From Sphingobacteriales bacterium (GTDB lineage Bacteria > Bacteroidota > Bacteroidia > UKL13-3), in the NCBI GenBank assembly GCA_021298155.1, contig JAJTEN010000014.1, forward strand, positions 1 to 50,904: a DNA stretch of 50,904 bases, written 5' to 3'. Positions within the stretch are counted from its first letter, which is position 1, and every line of letters starts with the position of its first letter. Positions 16,532-25,551 of the stretch are shown in pieces. The notes beneath the pieces were generated by a model that was not told the DNA's origin, ran no database searches, and was given only the letters and a program-made list of their open reading frames with translations. A program made the position numbers and the translations under genes.

Positions 16532-18127
16532 TTAGGCCTGCTGTGTAGCTTTTGGTGCAGCAGCTAAAATTTCTGCATCAACGCCACTGGCATATTGCTC
16601 AAAGTTTTTAACAAACATATTGGCTAATTTGTTAGCTTGTGCATCATAAGCAGATTTGTCTGACCAAGTATTACGTGGGTTCAATAATTCTGCAGGTGCA
16701 TTAGGGCAAGTGCTTGGCATTTGGTATCCAAAAACAGGATGCTGTTCATAATTTACGTGATTTAACTCGCCATTTAATGCAGCAGTAATCATCGCTCTTG
16801 TATAGGCTAATTTCATTCTTGAACCAACACCATACGGACCGCCTGTCCAACCTGTATTAATTAACCAAACATTAATATTTGGATTGGCCTTTAATTTTTC
16901 ACCTAACATTTTTGCATATTTCCCAGGGTGTAAAGGTAAGAAAGCCTTACCAAAACAGGCAGAGAAAGTTGCTTGTGGTTCAGTAACTCCAGCTTCTGTA
17001 CCTGCAACCTTTGCTGTGTATCCGCTAATAAAGCTGTACATAGCCTGTTCGGGTGTTAATTTAGAAATAGGAGGGAGCACGCCAAAAGCATCAGCTGTTA
17101 AGAAGAATACATTCTCTGGTGCTTTACCAACAGATGGCACTGCAATATTATCTATGGCATGAATAGGATAAGCGCAACGTGTATTTTCTGTAACGCTAAT
17201 ATTGGTATAATCTACCGTATTGGTTCCTGGAATAAATCTTGTGTTTTCTAGTAAGGCACCAGATTTAATGGCATTAAAAATTTGCGGTTCTTTTTCTTGG
17301 GTTAAATCAACACACTTTGCATAACATCCGCCTTCAAAATTAAACACACTGTCATCGGCCCAACCATGCTCATCGTCGCCAATTAATTTGCGATCTGGAT
17401 CTGCACTTAAGGTTGTTTTACCTGTTCCAGATAAACCAAAGAAAATGGCAGTATCTCCATTTTTGCCAATATTAGCAGAGCAATGCATTGAAAGCGTATT
17501 TCTTTCCTCTGGTAAAATATAATTTAATACCGTGAAAATACCCTTTTTCATTTCGCCGGTATAACCACTTCCACCCACTAAAATAATTTTCTTGGTGAAA
17601 TTAATGATCGAAAAATTGTGTTGGCGCGTTCCGTCTTCTGCTGCAACCGCCTTAAAACTTGGCGCGTTCAGGATCAACCACTCTGGTTCGTAATTGCTTA
17701 ATTCTTCTTGAGTTGGACGAAGAAATAAGTTGTAGCAAAATAAATTATGGTAAGCAGTCTCGTTGATTACGCGTAATTTTAATTTGTAACGGTCGTCGGC
17801 GCAAGCATAGGCATCGCGCGCATACACTTGTTTGTTGGCATAATGCGCAATAACTTTTTCAAGTAATGCATCAAATTTTGTAGGGTCAAATTTGAAATTT
17901 ACATCTCCCCACCAAACTGTGTTTTCTGTTTTTGCGTCACAAACTGTGAATTTGTCTTTGGGAGATCTGCCGGTAAACTCTCCGGTATCAGCCATAAGAG
18001 CACCTGTGTCATTTAGCGTTCCTTCTCCATTTGTAATGGCGTGTTGAACTAATTCTTCAGGTGTTAAGTTGAAATGCGCCTTACTGGCACTTTCCATTAC
18101 TTTTTGTGAGATATCTTTATTTGTCAT
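16532..18127 (-). CDS. pckA: Phosphoenolpyruvate carboxykinase (ATP)
   Basis: It converts oxaloacetate and ATP to PEP, CO2 and ADP, the first step of gluconeogenesis. From the ATG at 18127 the product is 531 residues, normal for the ATP form. The kinase-1a loop GLSGTGKTTLSADP with the following LIGDDEHGW (metal-binding Asp pair), the oxaloacetate-binding FTGRSPKDKF and GGSGYTGEMKKG are all present. A longer in-frame start at 18193 would lie upstream of the promoter, so it is rejected. Gene context: single gene with its own promoter and terminator, divergent from the export operon. Confidence 0.95.
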   Translation of the reverse strand: MTNKDISQKVMESASKAHFNLTPEELVQHAITNGEGTLNDTGALMADTGEFTGRSPKDKFTVCDAKTENTVWWGDVNFKFDPTKFDALLEKVIAHYANKQVYARDAYACADDRYKLKLRVINETAYHNLFCYNLFLRPTQEELSNYEPEWLILNAPSFKAVAAEDGTRQHNFSIINFTKKIILVGGSGYTGEMKKGIFTVLNYILPEERNTLSMHCSANIGKNGDTAIFFGLSGTGKTTLSADPDRKLIGDDEHGWADDSVFNFEGGCYAKCVDLTQEKEPQIFNAIKSGALLENTRFIPGTNTVDYTNISVTENTRCAYPIHAIDNIAVPSVGKAPENVFFLTADAFGVLPPISKLTPEQAMYSFISGYTAKVAGTEAGVTEPQATFSACFGKAFLPLHPGKYAKMLGEKLKANPNINVWLINTGWTGGPYGVGSRMKLAYTRAMITAALNGELNHVNYEQHPVFGYQMPSTCPNAPAELLNPRNTWSDKSAYDAQANKLANMFVKNFEQYASGVDAEILAAAPKATQQA

Positions 18128-18158
18128 AATCAGGCAATTGTCTATTTTACTAGTGCTG

Positions 18159-18188
18159 CAAAAATAATCTTTACTTTGGCTAATCAAA
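18159..18188 (-). promoter_or_regulatory. Promoter of pckA
   Basis: On the minus strand TTTG (18188-18185), an 18-nt spacer, then TATTTTTG (18166-18159) match the Bacteroidota -33/-7 consensus exactly. Transcription would start near 18152, giving a leader of about 25 nt to the ATG at 18127. Confidence 0.7.
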
Positions 18189-18311
18189 ACCAAATTTTTA
18201 TTTTCAATACTGTAAGTTAAAAATAATTAAAAAAATGATGAAAATCAGTCGGTATTTGCTTTTTTTGTAAAATAATTAAAACCATATTCACCATCAAACG
18301 TTTAGGAGGCA

Positions 18312-20534
18312 ATGCTTAGAAAACAAATAATTGAGTTAGTTGAAAAATTTGCGATGTGCTCTGAGGTTGCAATTGATCATTTCGACTTACACGAACAGAA
18401 GTTTAGATACAGCGATGTATATGGAAATTCTTTTCAATCATTCCATAATCAACTTACAGATATTGGCGATTTTGTTTGTTTTGATTTTACCATAAGAAGT
18501 GCCTCTACCGCAGAGTTTAAAAACTTATTAAGTGGTTTAAGTTTTCCAATCATTGCTTTTCACAAAGATAAAAATGGATTAACTCCCTTGTTAATCAAAC
18601 ATAGATCTACCCACAAAATTGAAGTAGTAAAAGATACTGTGGATGGGTGCGTGGACTTATTTTTTGACCAAGAAGATGATTGTATTAATCAGCTTAAAAC
18701 ATGTGGTGAATTAATAAGAGAAAATGATTTTAATAAAGAGAATATAAGAGGTTCTCAATCTGTTGAAGATGATCATATCATTTACATTACTGGGTTTAAA
18801 ATAGAAAATAATTTTTCTTCTTCATTTGGAAAAAAAGCACTTACGCCATTAAAGCGTCTTTGGTATTTATTGCAGTCTGAAAAGAAAGATATTTACCATT
18901 TGTACTTTTTTGCCATAATGATTGCCCTTGTTAATCTTACTCTGCCACTGGGTATCCAAGCCATTATAGGACTTATGAGCGGGGGCTTAATGATTGAGAG
19001 TGTGTTTGTGCTCATGATATTGGTTATTGCTGCTACTCTGGTTTCTGGTTGGTTACAAATACAACAACTTTCTTTGGTTGAAATTTTACAACAACGTTTA
19101 TTTGCCAAAACAGCTTTTGATTTTGCTTTTCGTATACCGCGATTAAAGCTAGAGTCGCTCAGAAATTTTTATGCGCCTGAATTGGTAAATAGGTTCTTTG
19201 ATGTGCTTAATGTTCAAAAATCTTTACCTAAAATTTTAATAGATTTTACCTCGGCCATAATTCAAATATTTTTTGGATTGGTATTACTCTCTTTCTATCA
19301 TATTTATTTTATCGCATTTGGCTTGGTTCTCATTTTTGTGATTTTCTTGGTATTTTACTTTACCAGTAAAAACGGATTAGAAACCAGTATTAATGAATCT
19401 AAATATAAATACAAAGTTGTGTATTGGCTTGAAGAATTGGGTAGGTCTGTGCAATCTTTTAAATTAGCAGGAAACCCGGGTTTGCCAATTGCCAAAACAG
19501 ATCGTTTGTTAGAAAAGTACATTAGCTACCGTAAAAAACACTTTTCAATTCTGGTTAAACAATTCTCTGCCATTGTTATTTTTAAAACTGCAATAACGGC
19601 CGGTTTACTCATTTTGGGTGGCGCTTTGGTTTTTACCGAACAGATTAATTTGGGTCAGTTTGTAGCCTCCGAAATAATTATTTTATTGGTGATTAATTCG
19701 GTAGAAAAATTAATTGGTAGTGTTGCTGTGGTGTATGATATGCTAACTGCTTTAGATAAAATTGCGCAGGTTACCGATTTAGAAATGGAGAGAAACGCTG
19801 GAAGAGATGTGGCAGATTTGAATATACAAGAGCAATTTCATTTAGAATTGTGCGACCTGTCTTATAAATATCCGGGTGCCAAAGAATATAGTTTTAAAAA
19901 GATAAATTTTGAAATTAATAAGGGGGAAAAAGTTTGTATTGCTGGGTTTAATGATTCGGGTAAAACAACCCTTGTGAAAACCATAGCAGGATTGTTTGAG
20001 CAGTACGAGGGTGTTATCAAATTAAATGGAATTTCCATCAAGGAGTTGAATATGACTAGCTATCGCGATATGATAGGCGATAACCTAAATATTACAGATG
20101 TGTTTGAAGGTACCATTGAAGAAAATATAACCTTGGGTAGAAAAGGAATTTTATTGAAAGATATTTTGGAAGCTTGTAAAACTACAGGTTTAGATACTTT
20201 TATTTCGGGATTACAAGATGGATTGCAGTCTATGGTTTCTCCGGCAGGTTCAAATTTTCCAAGTAATGTTGTTAAAAAAATATTGTTGGCAAGAAGTTTT
20301 GTGCAGCATCCCAAACTAATTTTAATTGATGAGTTTTTTCATAATGTACAATCTGCCGAAAAGCGTAAATTGTTTGACGTGCTATTTTCTGGTAATTATG
20401 CTATTTTAATTGCCAGTACTATTCCAGAAGTGATGCAACGCTGTGATAAAATTGTGGTTTTGAAAAATGGTTCAATAGCTGATATGGGAACCTATAATGA
20501 ATTGTTGTCGCGCAGTACTTTACCTAATTCGTAG
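18312..20534 (+). CDS. Type I secretion-like ABC protein with degenerate ATPase motifs
   Basis: 740 residues: a soluble N-terminal region (1-190) with no recognisable C39 peptidase, a six-helix membrane domain (about 195-475) and a nucleotide-binding domain (about 505-735). Walker A is intact (GFNDSGKT, 545-552) and Walker B too (LILIDE, 669-674). The LSGGQ signature is replaced by FPSNVV near 649-654, the Q-loop lacks its Gln (IGDNLNITDVFEG, 588-600), and the H-loop His is replaced (ASTIPEV, 701-707). ATP binding looks possible but turnover is doubtful, unless a partner ATPase completes the sites. First gene of a three-gene operon with HlyD-like and TolC-like proteins. AGGAGG lies only 2 nt before the ATG, a spacing poor for a classical ribosome-binding site. 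Confidence 0.8.
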   Translation: MLRKQIIELVEKFAMCSEVAIDHFDLHEQKFRYSDVYGNSFQSFHNQLTDIGDFVCFDFTIRSASTAEFKNLLSGLSFPIIAFHKDKNGLTPLLIKHRSTHKIEVVKDTVDGCVDLFFDQEDDCINQLKTCGELIRENDFNKENIRGSQSVEDDHIIYITGFKIENNFSSSFGKKALTPLKRLWYLLQSEKKDIYHLYFFAIMIALVNLTLPLGIQAIIGLMSGGLMIESVFVLMILVIAATLVSGWLQIQQLSLVEILQQRLFAKTAFDFAFRIPRLKLESLRNFYAPELVNRFFDVLNVQKSLPKILIDFTSAIIQIFFGLVLLSFYHIYFIAFGLVLIFVIFLVFYFTSKNGLETSINESKYKYKVVYWLEELGRSVQSFKLAGNPGLPIAKTDRLLEKYISYRKKHFSILVKQFSAIVIFKTAITAGLLILGGALVFTEQINLGQFVASEIIILLVINSVEKLIGSVAVVYDMLTALDKIAQVTDLEMERNAGRDVADLNIQEQFHLELCDLSYKYPGAKEYSFKKINFEINKGEKVCIAGFNDSGKTTLVKTIAGLFEQYEGVIKLNGISIKELNMTSYRDMIGDNLNITDVFEGTIEENITLGRKGILLKDILEACKTTGLDTFISGLQDGLQSMVSPAGSNFPSNVVKKILLARSFVQHPKLILIDEFFHNVQSAEKRKLFDVLFSGNYAILIASTIPEVMQRCDKIVVLKNGSIADMGTYNELLSRSTLPNS

Positions 20535-20542
20535 GATTTATA

Positions 20543-21901
20543 ATGGGAACAGAAAAAGTTAATATGGAAAAAACTACTCATGAAGGTAATCAGTTTTATG
20601 CATTGAGGTTGGTTAACACCCCTAAACGCTATAAAATCATTAGAAATTGGTTATTGGGCGTTTTGGGCTTCTTTTTTTTAGTATTGTTTCTACCTTGGCA
20701 GCAAAATGTGCAGGGTAAAGGTAAGGTTACACCACTTAGGCCAGAGGACAGGCCGCAAGTGATTCCGTCTGTTATTGCAGGTAGAATTGAGAAATGGTTG
20801 GTGCAAGAAGGGCAATTGGTAGCCAAGGGTGATACGATTTGTATTATTACAGAGGTAAAAGATAAGTTTTTCGACCCAAAAATGATCAGCAGAACCAGCG
20901 ATCAAATTTCAAATAAACAAGATGCGGTAAAAGCGAAATTAGACAAAATAGGAGCCACTCAAAAGCAAGTAGCTGCGCTTAAAAACGGACTACGATTTAA
21001 GTTAGAACAATCGCGCAACAAGGTAAAACAAATGCGCTTTAAAGTAGAGGCTGAGCGTGCCGCATTAGATGCCGCTAAGATTAATTATCAGATGGCTCAG
21101 GATCAATTTTCGCGTTTAGATGCGCTGTACAAAAAGGGTTTAGCGTCATTAACTGAGTTGCAAAATAGAAATAATAAAACCCAAGAAGCCAATGCTAAAT
21201 TGGTAGAATCTGATAATAAATTTAACTCGGTTCAGAATGAATTAATTAATGCAGAAATTGAATTAAACGCGGTTGAAGCAGATTATATAGATAAGATTTC
21301 AAAAGCCGAATCGATTATTAATGAAGCAACGGGTGAATTATTTGAAAGTAGGGCAGAGATTTCTAAAATGCAGGTGGAGCTTTCTAATTTAGAATTACGT
21401 GCTAATTTTTATGTGATTCGCGCGCCGCAAACTGGCTATATTGTAAAGGCGATGAAATCTGGTATTGGCGAACTAATTAAGGAGGGTGAAGATCTAGTAA
21501 CCATTATGCCTGCGCATTCTAAAATGGCTGTAGAGTTGTACGTTAGAGCAATGGATTTGCCACTTATGCAAATTGGTACACCAGTGCGCATTCAGTTTGA
21601 TGGTTGGCCTGCTCTTGTTTTCTCTGGTTGGCCAGATGTTGGCGTGGGAACTTTTGGTGGATTGGTACAAGCTGTTGATCGGGTAAATAGTACTAATGGG
21701 CAATTTAGAGTATTAGTTGTACCTGATCCGGCAGATAAACCTTGGCCAGAGTTGGTTCGTGCAGGTGGTGGAATATATGGCTGGGCTATGTTAAAACGTG
21801 TACGCGTTTGGTACGAAATGTGGCGTCAATTTAATGGATTTCCACCAGATTTTATTGCAGGTTTTGAAGGTGCTCCCAAAGATGCTAAAGGCCAAAAATA
21901 A
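20543..21901 (+). CDS. HlyD-family periplasmic adaptor
   Basis: 452 residues. One membrane helix near 34-51 (WLLGVLGFFFLVLFLPW), then a biotinyl-lipoyl-like half-motif (GKVTPLRPEDRPQVIPSVIA; GRIEKWLVQEGQLVAKGD), a long coiled coil (about 110-285, rich in Lys/Glu/Gln), the second half-motif (NFYVIRAPQTGYIVKAMKSG) and a beta-barrel domain. This is the layout of type I secretion adaptors, which bridge the inner-membrane ABC protein and TolC. It starts 8 nt after the ABC gene and ends 3 nt before the TolC-like gene. A second Met at residue 8 is an alternative start. Confidence 0.88.
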   Translation: MGTEKVNMEKTTHEGNQFYALRLVNTPKRYKIIRNWLLGVLGFFFLVLFLPWQQNVQGKGKVTPLRPEDRPQVIPSVIAGRIEKWLVQEGQLVAKGDTICIITEVKDKFFDPKMISRTSDQISNKQDAVKAKLDKIGATQKQVAALKNGLRFKLEQSRNKVKQMRFKVEAERAALDAAKINYQMAQDQFSRLDALYKKGLASLTELQNRNNKTQEANAKLVESDNKFNSVQNELINAEIELNAVEADYIDKISKAESIINEATGELFESRAEISKMQVELSNLELRANFYVIRAPQTGYIVKAMKSGIGELIKEGEDLVTIMPAHSKMAVELYVRAMDLPLMQIGTPVRIQFDGWPALVFSGWPDVGVGTFGGLVQAVDRVNSTNGQFRVLVVPDPADKPWPELVRAGGGIYGWAMLKRVRVWYEMWRQFNGFPPDFIAGFEGAPKDAKGQK

Positions 21902-21904
21902 GCA

Positions 21905-23371
21905 ATGAAAACACTACCATTATCTTATTTTTTTCGTTTTACACTTTTGTTGCTCGTAAGCTTAGCAGGGTTGAACCAACATTCGTTGCGGGCGCAAGGA
22001 AATAATGTACTGGTCTTTGATGCATTTTACGATCAAGTAATCAAATATCATCCGATAGCAAAGGCGGCTAATTTACTGCCAGAAATGGCTAAAGCAGCAT
22101 TGCGCTCAGCTCGCGGAGCCTTCGATCCCGTGGTCCAAGCAGATGTGCGTGGTAAGCAAACAAATGATAAAAATTCTTACCAATATATTGAGCCGCAAAT
22201 TAAAATACCTACTTTCCCTGGAATTGATATTAAGGCAGGATTGGATCAAAGCAGCGGTATATCTGTGAACCCAGAAGTTGGGAAGTATAATGAAACAACC
22301 GGTGGAACCAAAGACATACAATACCAATTATTTTACGCGGGAGTTTCAGTGCCATTAATGCGTGGTTTAATTACAGATGTGCGCAGAAATGAATTAAGGC
22401 AAGCTCAACTCTTGCAAGGTCTGAACCAAGCCGAGCAGATTTCCCAAATAAATAAATTATTGCTAGAGGCTGCCAAGGTTTATTGGGATTGGCAACAATC
22501 GTATGCTCAGTATACATTGATGCAAGAGAATTTTTTATTGGCTCAGAACCGCATTAATTTTATTGTACAAAGAATCATTGCTGGCGAAGAAAAGCCAATC
22601 GATAGTGTAGAAGCATGGGTTGAATACCAACGCCGTGAGGCGCTGTTATTAGAACAAACTTTGGTGTTTCAAAATGCAGGTTTAAACTTGTCGAATTTTT
22701 TATGGAATGATCAAAATCAACCCCTGCAACTTTTGCCTACTGTTATTCCTTCGCCTGTTGGTTCGGCTATTCAAAAAATAAATGCAGATTCTATTCAAAG
22801 GCTGAGTGAAGCGGCTAATTCGGCTCACCCCGACTTACTAAAATTACAGTTTAAGCTCAAGCAATCTGAATTGGATCGGAAATTAGCATTGGAAAATTTA
22901 AAGCCTCAGCTGAATTTGGAATATATCCCATTTCAATCGTATACGGCGGGCAGCAGAGATGAAGTAGATGCCCTTTTTATGCGGAATTATAAATATGGTT
23001 TATCTTTTTATTCGAGTGTATTTTTAAGAAAGGAACGGGGAAAATTGCAGCTTACGAATTACAAAATTCAACAAAATCAATTTCAATTGCAGCAGGGTAA
23101 AAGAGAAATAGAAAATCGAATTTTAATGGCCTATAACCAATTGCAAACAGCCGAGCAAATGATCGAGATTCAACAGCGTTTGGTTCAGAACGCATCTTTA
23201 TTACGAAACGCTGAAGAAATGAGATTTGAAAGTGGCGAGAGCTCCTTGTTTTTAATTAATCAACGCGAACGTGCCTTGCTCGAAGCGCAATCTAAATTAG
23301 CAGAACTTACTGCCAAATATGCCAAAGCAAAATACCAATTGCAATGGGCAAGTGGCACAAAATTATTTTAA
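21905..23371 (+). CDS. TolC-family outer-membrane export protein
   Basis: 488 residues. A signal peptide (about 1-30, ending SLRAQ) is followed by long amphipathic helices rich in Gln, Asn, Leu and Glu with the two-repeat pattern of outer membrane efflux proteins (for example EAAKVYWDWQQSYAQYTLMQ and the C-terminal ALLEAQSKLAELTAKYAKAK). It would form the trimeric outer-membrane channel of the exporter. Last gene of the operon, closed by a strong hairpin. No cargo gene with RTX or similar repeats lies nearby, so the exported substrate is unknown. Confidence 0.88.
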   Translation: MKTLPLSYFFRFTLLLLVSLAGLNQHSLRAQGNNVLVFDAFYDQVIKYHPIAKAANLLPEMAKAALRSARGAFDPVVQADVRGKQTNDKNSYQYIEPQIKIPTFPGIDIKAGLDQSSGISVNPEVGKYNETTGGTKDIQYQLFYAGVSVPLMRGLITDVRRNELRQAQLLQGLNQAEQISQINKLLLEAAKVYWDWQQSYAQYTLMQENFLLAQNRINFIVQRIIAGEEKPIDSVEAWVEYQRREALLLEQTLVFQNAGLNLSNFLWNDQNQPLQLLPTVIPSPVGSAIQKINADSIQRLSEAANSAHPDLLKLQFKLKQSELDRKLALENLKPQLNLEYIPFQSYTAGSRDEVDALFMRNYKYGLSFYSSVFLRKERGKLQLTNYKIQQNQFQLQQGKREIENRILMAYNQLQTAEQMIEIQQRLVQNASLLRNAEEMRFESGESSLFLINQRERALLEAQSKLAELTAKYAKAKYQLQWASGTKLF

Positions 23372-23404
23372 CAAAAAAGGGCGCCTTTGGCGCCCTTTTT
23401 TGTT
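23370..23404. terminator. Strong bidirectional terminator
   Basis: A perfect 16-bp stem (23370-23385 with 23389-23404) around a 3-nt TTT loop, GGGCGCC at the core and A/T tracts outside. It serves both the export operon and the convergent lpd copy 2. Confidence 0.9.
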
Positions 23405-23423
23405 AACTGTTTTGGATTGAATC

Positions 23424-24812
23424 CTATAAATGGATACACTCGCCATATGCTTGTGCAGCTGCTTCCATAATGGCTTCACTCATGGTAGGGTGAGGGTGCA
23501 CAGATTTAATAATTTCCATACCTGTGGTTTCTAGTTTTCTAGCAACTACCACTTCAGCAATCATTTCAGTAACATTCGCACCAACCATGTGAGCGCCTAA
23601 AAACTCGCCGTATTTGGCATCAAAAATAAGTTTTATAAATCCTTCTTTTACGCCGCCTGCACTAGCTTTTCCACTGGCAGAGAACGGAAATTTACCTACT
23701 TTAATTTCGTATCCAGCTTCTTTAGCTGCCTTTTCTGTGTAACCCACAGAGGCTACCTCTGGAGAACAATAGGTACAGCCTGGAATATTGTTGTAATTTA
23801 ATGGCTCTGGGTGGTGCCCCGCAATCTTCTCTACGCAAATAATTCCTTCGGCGCTAGAAACGTGGGCCAAAGCTGGACCTTTAACAATGTCGCCAATGGC
23901 ATAAACACCTTTTATGTTGGTAGCATAAAAATCGTCTACCAATACCTTGCCTTTATCTGTTTTTACACCTACTGTTTCTAATCCTAAGTTCTCTAAATTG
24001 GTTTGAATACCCACTGCAGAAAGCACGATATCGGCTTGTAACTCTTTCATTCCTTCTGCCGTTTTCACTTTTACTTTGCAGCCTGAACCACTAGTGTCAA
24101 CCGATTCTACAGAAGAATTGGTCATAATTTCTATCCCCGATTTTTTGAATGATTTAGCCACTTCTTTACTTACCTCTTCATCTTCTACAGGTAAAATATT
24201 TGGCATAAATTCTACAATCGTTACCTTAGTACCCATCGCATTATAAAAATAAGCAAACTCGCAGCCTATTGCGCCACTGCCCATTACTACAATACTTTTT
24301 GGTTGCTCTGGTAAAACCATTGCTTCGCGGTACCCAATTACTTTTTTGCCATCTAATTTAATATTTGGCAACTCTCTGCTGCGCGCACCAGTTGCTAAAA
24401 TAATGTGTTTGGCATCATGGGTTACTTTTGCGCCAGCAGCGTCTGTAACTTCAACTTTACTGCCACTAACTAGTTTTCCATATCCAGCAATTACATCAAT
24501 TTTATTCTTCTTCATTAAAAAGGCAATTCCCTTGCTCATGCCATTGGCCACATCGCGACTCCTTTTAACAACAGCGCCAAAATCATGGCTGGCCGAACCA
24601 ACCTCTATGCCGTAATCTTTGGCATGTTTAATATAATCGAAAACTTGAGCCGATTTTAATAAAGCTTTGGTTGGGATACAACCCCAGTTTAAACAAACGC
24701 CTCCAAGTTCTGCTTTTTCTACAACGGCAGTTTTTAAACCTAACTGACTGGCACGAATGGCAGCTACATATCCGCCTGGGCCACTTCCTATCACAATTAC
24801 ATCGTATTGCAT
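23424..24812 (-). CDS. lpdA: Dihydrolipoyl dehydrogenase (E3), copy 2
   Basis: 462 residues. FAD motif VIGSGPGGYVAA at residues 7-18, redox-active Cys40/Cys45 in GGVCLNWGCIPTKALLKSA, NAD-binding MGSGAIGCEFAYFYNAMGT, and the C-terminal HPHPTMSEAIMEAA. The GGVCLNWGCIPTK form is common for the E3 of pyruvate dehydrogenase complexes, so the two E3 copies in this window may serve different complexes; this is inference from motif type. It is convergent with the export operon and divergent from ssrA. Confidence 0.94.
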   Translation of the reverse strand: MQYDVIVIGSGPGGYVAAIRASQLGLKTAVVEKAELGGVCLNWGCIPTKALLKSAQVFDYIKHAKDYGIEVGSASHDFGAVVKRSRDVANGMSKGIAFLMKKNKIDVIAGYGKLVSGSKVEVTDAAGAKVTHDAKHIILATGARSRELPNIKLDGKKVIGYREAMVLPEQPKSIVVMGSGAIGCEFAYFYNAMGTKVTIVEFMPNILPVEDEEVSKEVAKSFKKSGIEIMTNSSVESVDTSGSGCKVKVKTAEGMKELQADIVLSAVGIQTNLENLGLETVGVKTDKGKVLVDDFYATNIKGVYAIGDIVKGPALAHVSSAEGIICVEKIAGHHPEPLNYNNIPGCTYCSPEVASVGYTEKAAKEAGYEIKVGKFPFSASGKASAGGVKEGFIKLIFDAKYGEFLGAHMVGANVTEMIAEVVVARKLETTGMEIIKSVHPHPTMSEAIMEAAAQAYGECIHL

Positions 24813-24929
24813 GTGTTATTTATTTAAGTGTTGAGCGTGCAAAATAAAGCAAAATTATGTGTATGAGGAATTTTTGTGATAAATTCTCATAATAATCAGA
24901 ATGTGAATGCGTAATTGCAGTAATTATTG

Positions 24930-24937
24930 TACCTTTG
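24930..24937 (+). promoter_or_regulatory. -7 box of ssrA promoter
   Basis: TACCTTTG matches TAnnTTTG exactly, about 20 nt before the mature 5' end of tmRNA. Transcription would start near 24943, implying a short leader removed in processing. Confidence 0.55.
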
Positions 24938-24956
24938 TAGGGCGTTCTTTATTTCT

Positions 24957-25322
24957 GGGGCTGACCGGTATTGACGGGGTGATTGATTGGCATGTAAGCA
25001 TGTAGTGCATTGGATAGTTGGCACTTTAATCTCAATTTCCAAAACCATAGTTGGCGAAACTCAATTCGCAATGGCTGCCTAATCAGGACGATTACGCATA
25101 TGCCTTCGGTTCGGGTGTGTTTGTCTTGTTGCACATCCACTAGAACCGTCATCAAACAGGGACTTTTTGCAGTGTGGTTACTGGCTGTTAAGAGTATTTA
25201 GTAAATATAGTTTAGGTTGGTAAGCACAACAACCCGCCTAGGCCGAATTTAATGTTGCGCTACACATGTAGAAAGCGTGACCATTGCACTTCCGGACCAG
25301 AGTTCGAATCTCTGCAGCTCCA
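24957..25322 (+). ncRNA. ssrA: tmRNA (transfer-messenger RNA)
   Basis: The 5' end GGGGCTGACCGGTATTGACG and the 3' T-arm/acceptor (AGTTCGAATCTCTGCAGCTCC) pair as a seven-base acceptor stem (24957-24963 with 25315-25321), as in all one-piece tmRNAs. The mRNA-like segment encodes GETQFAMAA and stop TAA (25053-25082), preceded by the Ala charged on the tRNA domain, so the full tag is AGETQFAMAA. It rescues stalled ribosomes with SmpB and marks the product for degradation. After discriminator A25322 the genome reads CTA, so the CCA end must be added by enzyme. Mature length is about 366 nt. Confidence 0.95.
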
Positions 25323-25327
25323 CTAAA

Positions 25328-25438
25328 CTCCACCTTCGCTTACCGAAGCCTTGGCTTAGGTGAGCCACCGAGCACCCAATTAAGATTAGACTTAGTTGGG
25401 TGTTTTTGTTTTCCCAAGCTCGGTGAGCTACGGTGGAG
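25328..25438 (+). repeat. Nested imperfect inverted repeat behind ssrA
   Basis: CTCCACC (25328-25334) pairs with GGTGGAG (25432-25438), and CACCGAGC (25366-25373) pairs with GCTCGGTG (25418-25425), extended by AGC/GCT across a bulged A. The ssrA terminator hairpin lies inside. The whole could form a branched structure in RNA or a cruciform in DNA. Confidence 0.7.
25373..25412 (+). terminator. Terminator of ssrA
   Basis: A 12-bp stem with one G-U pair (25373-25384 with 25391-25402; CACCCAA against TTGGGTG at the base), a 6-nt loop, then a T-rich tract. Confidence 0.85.
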
Positions 25439-25524
25439 AAAATCCGCCTCTGTGGAATATTTTTTTGCCAAGGCCTTAGAAACCTATGCTAATTTTTTCT
25501 TGGTTTTATTCTATACTTTTTATA

Positions 25525-25532
25525 TACATTTG
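25525..25532 (+). promoter_or_regulatory. -7 box of the lipoprotein gene at 25552
   Basis: TACATTTG is an exact TAnnTTTG match 19 nt before the ATG. Confidence 0.5.
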
Positions 25533-25551
25533 ATTATTAATTAATCATATT

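Noticed and set aside
16532-18193. Longer pckA start at 18193
   Set aside because: A consensus promoter lies between 18193 and 18127, and the added residues are not like the family.
25284-25544. Plus-strand open frame of 86 codons
   Set aside because: It covers the tmRNA 3' domain, its terminator and the inverted repeat, and has no protein-like features.
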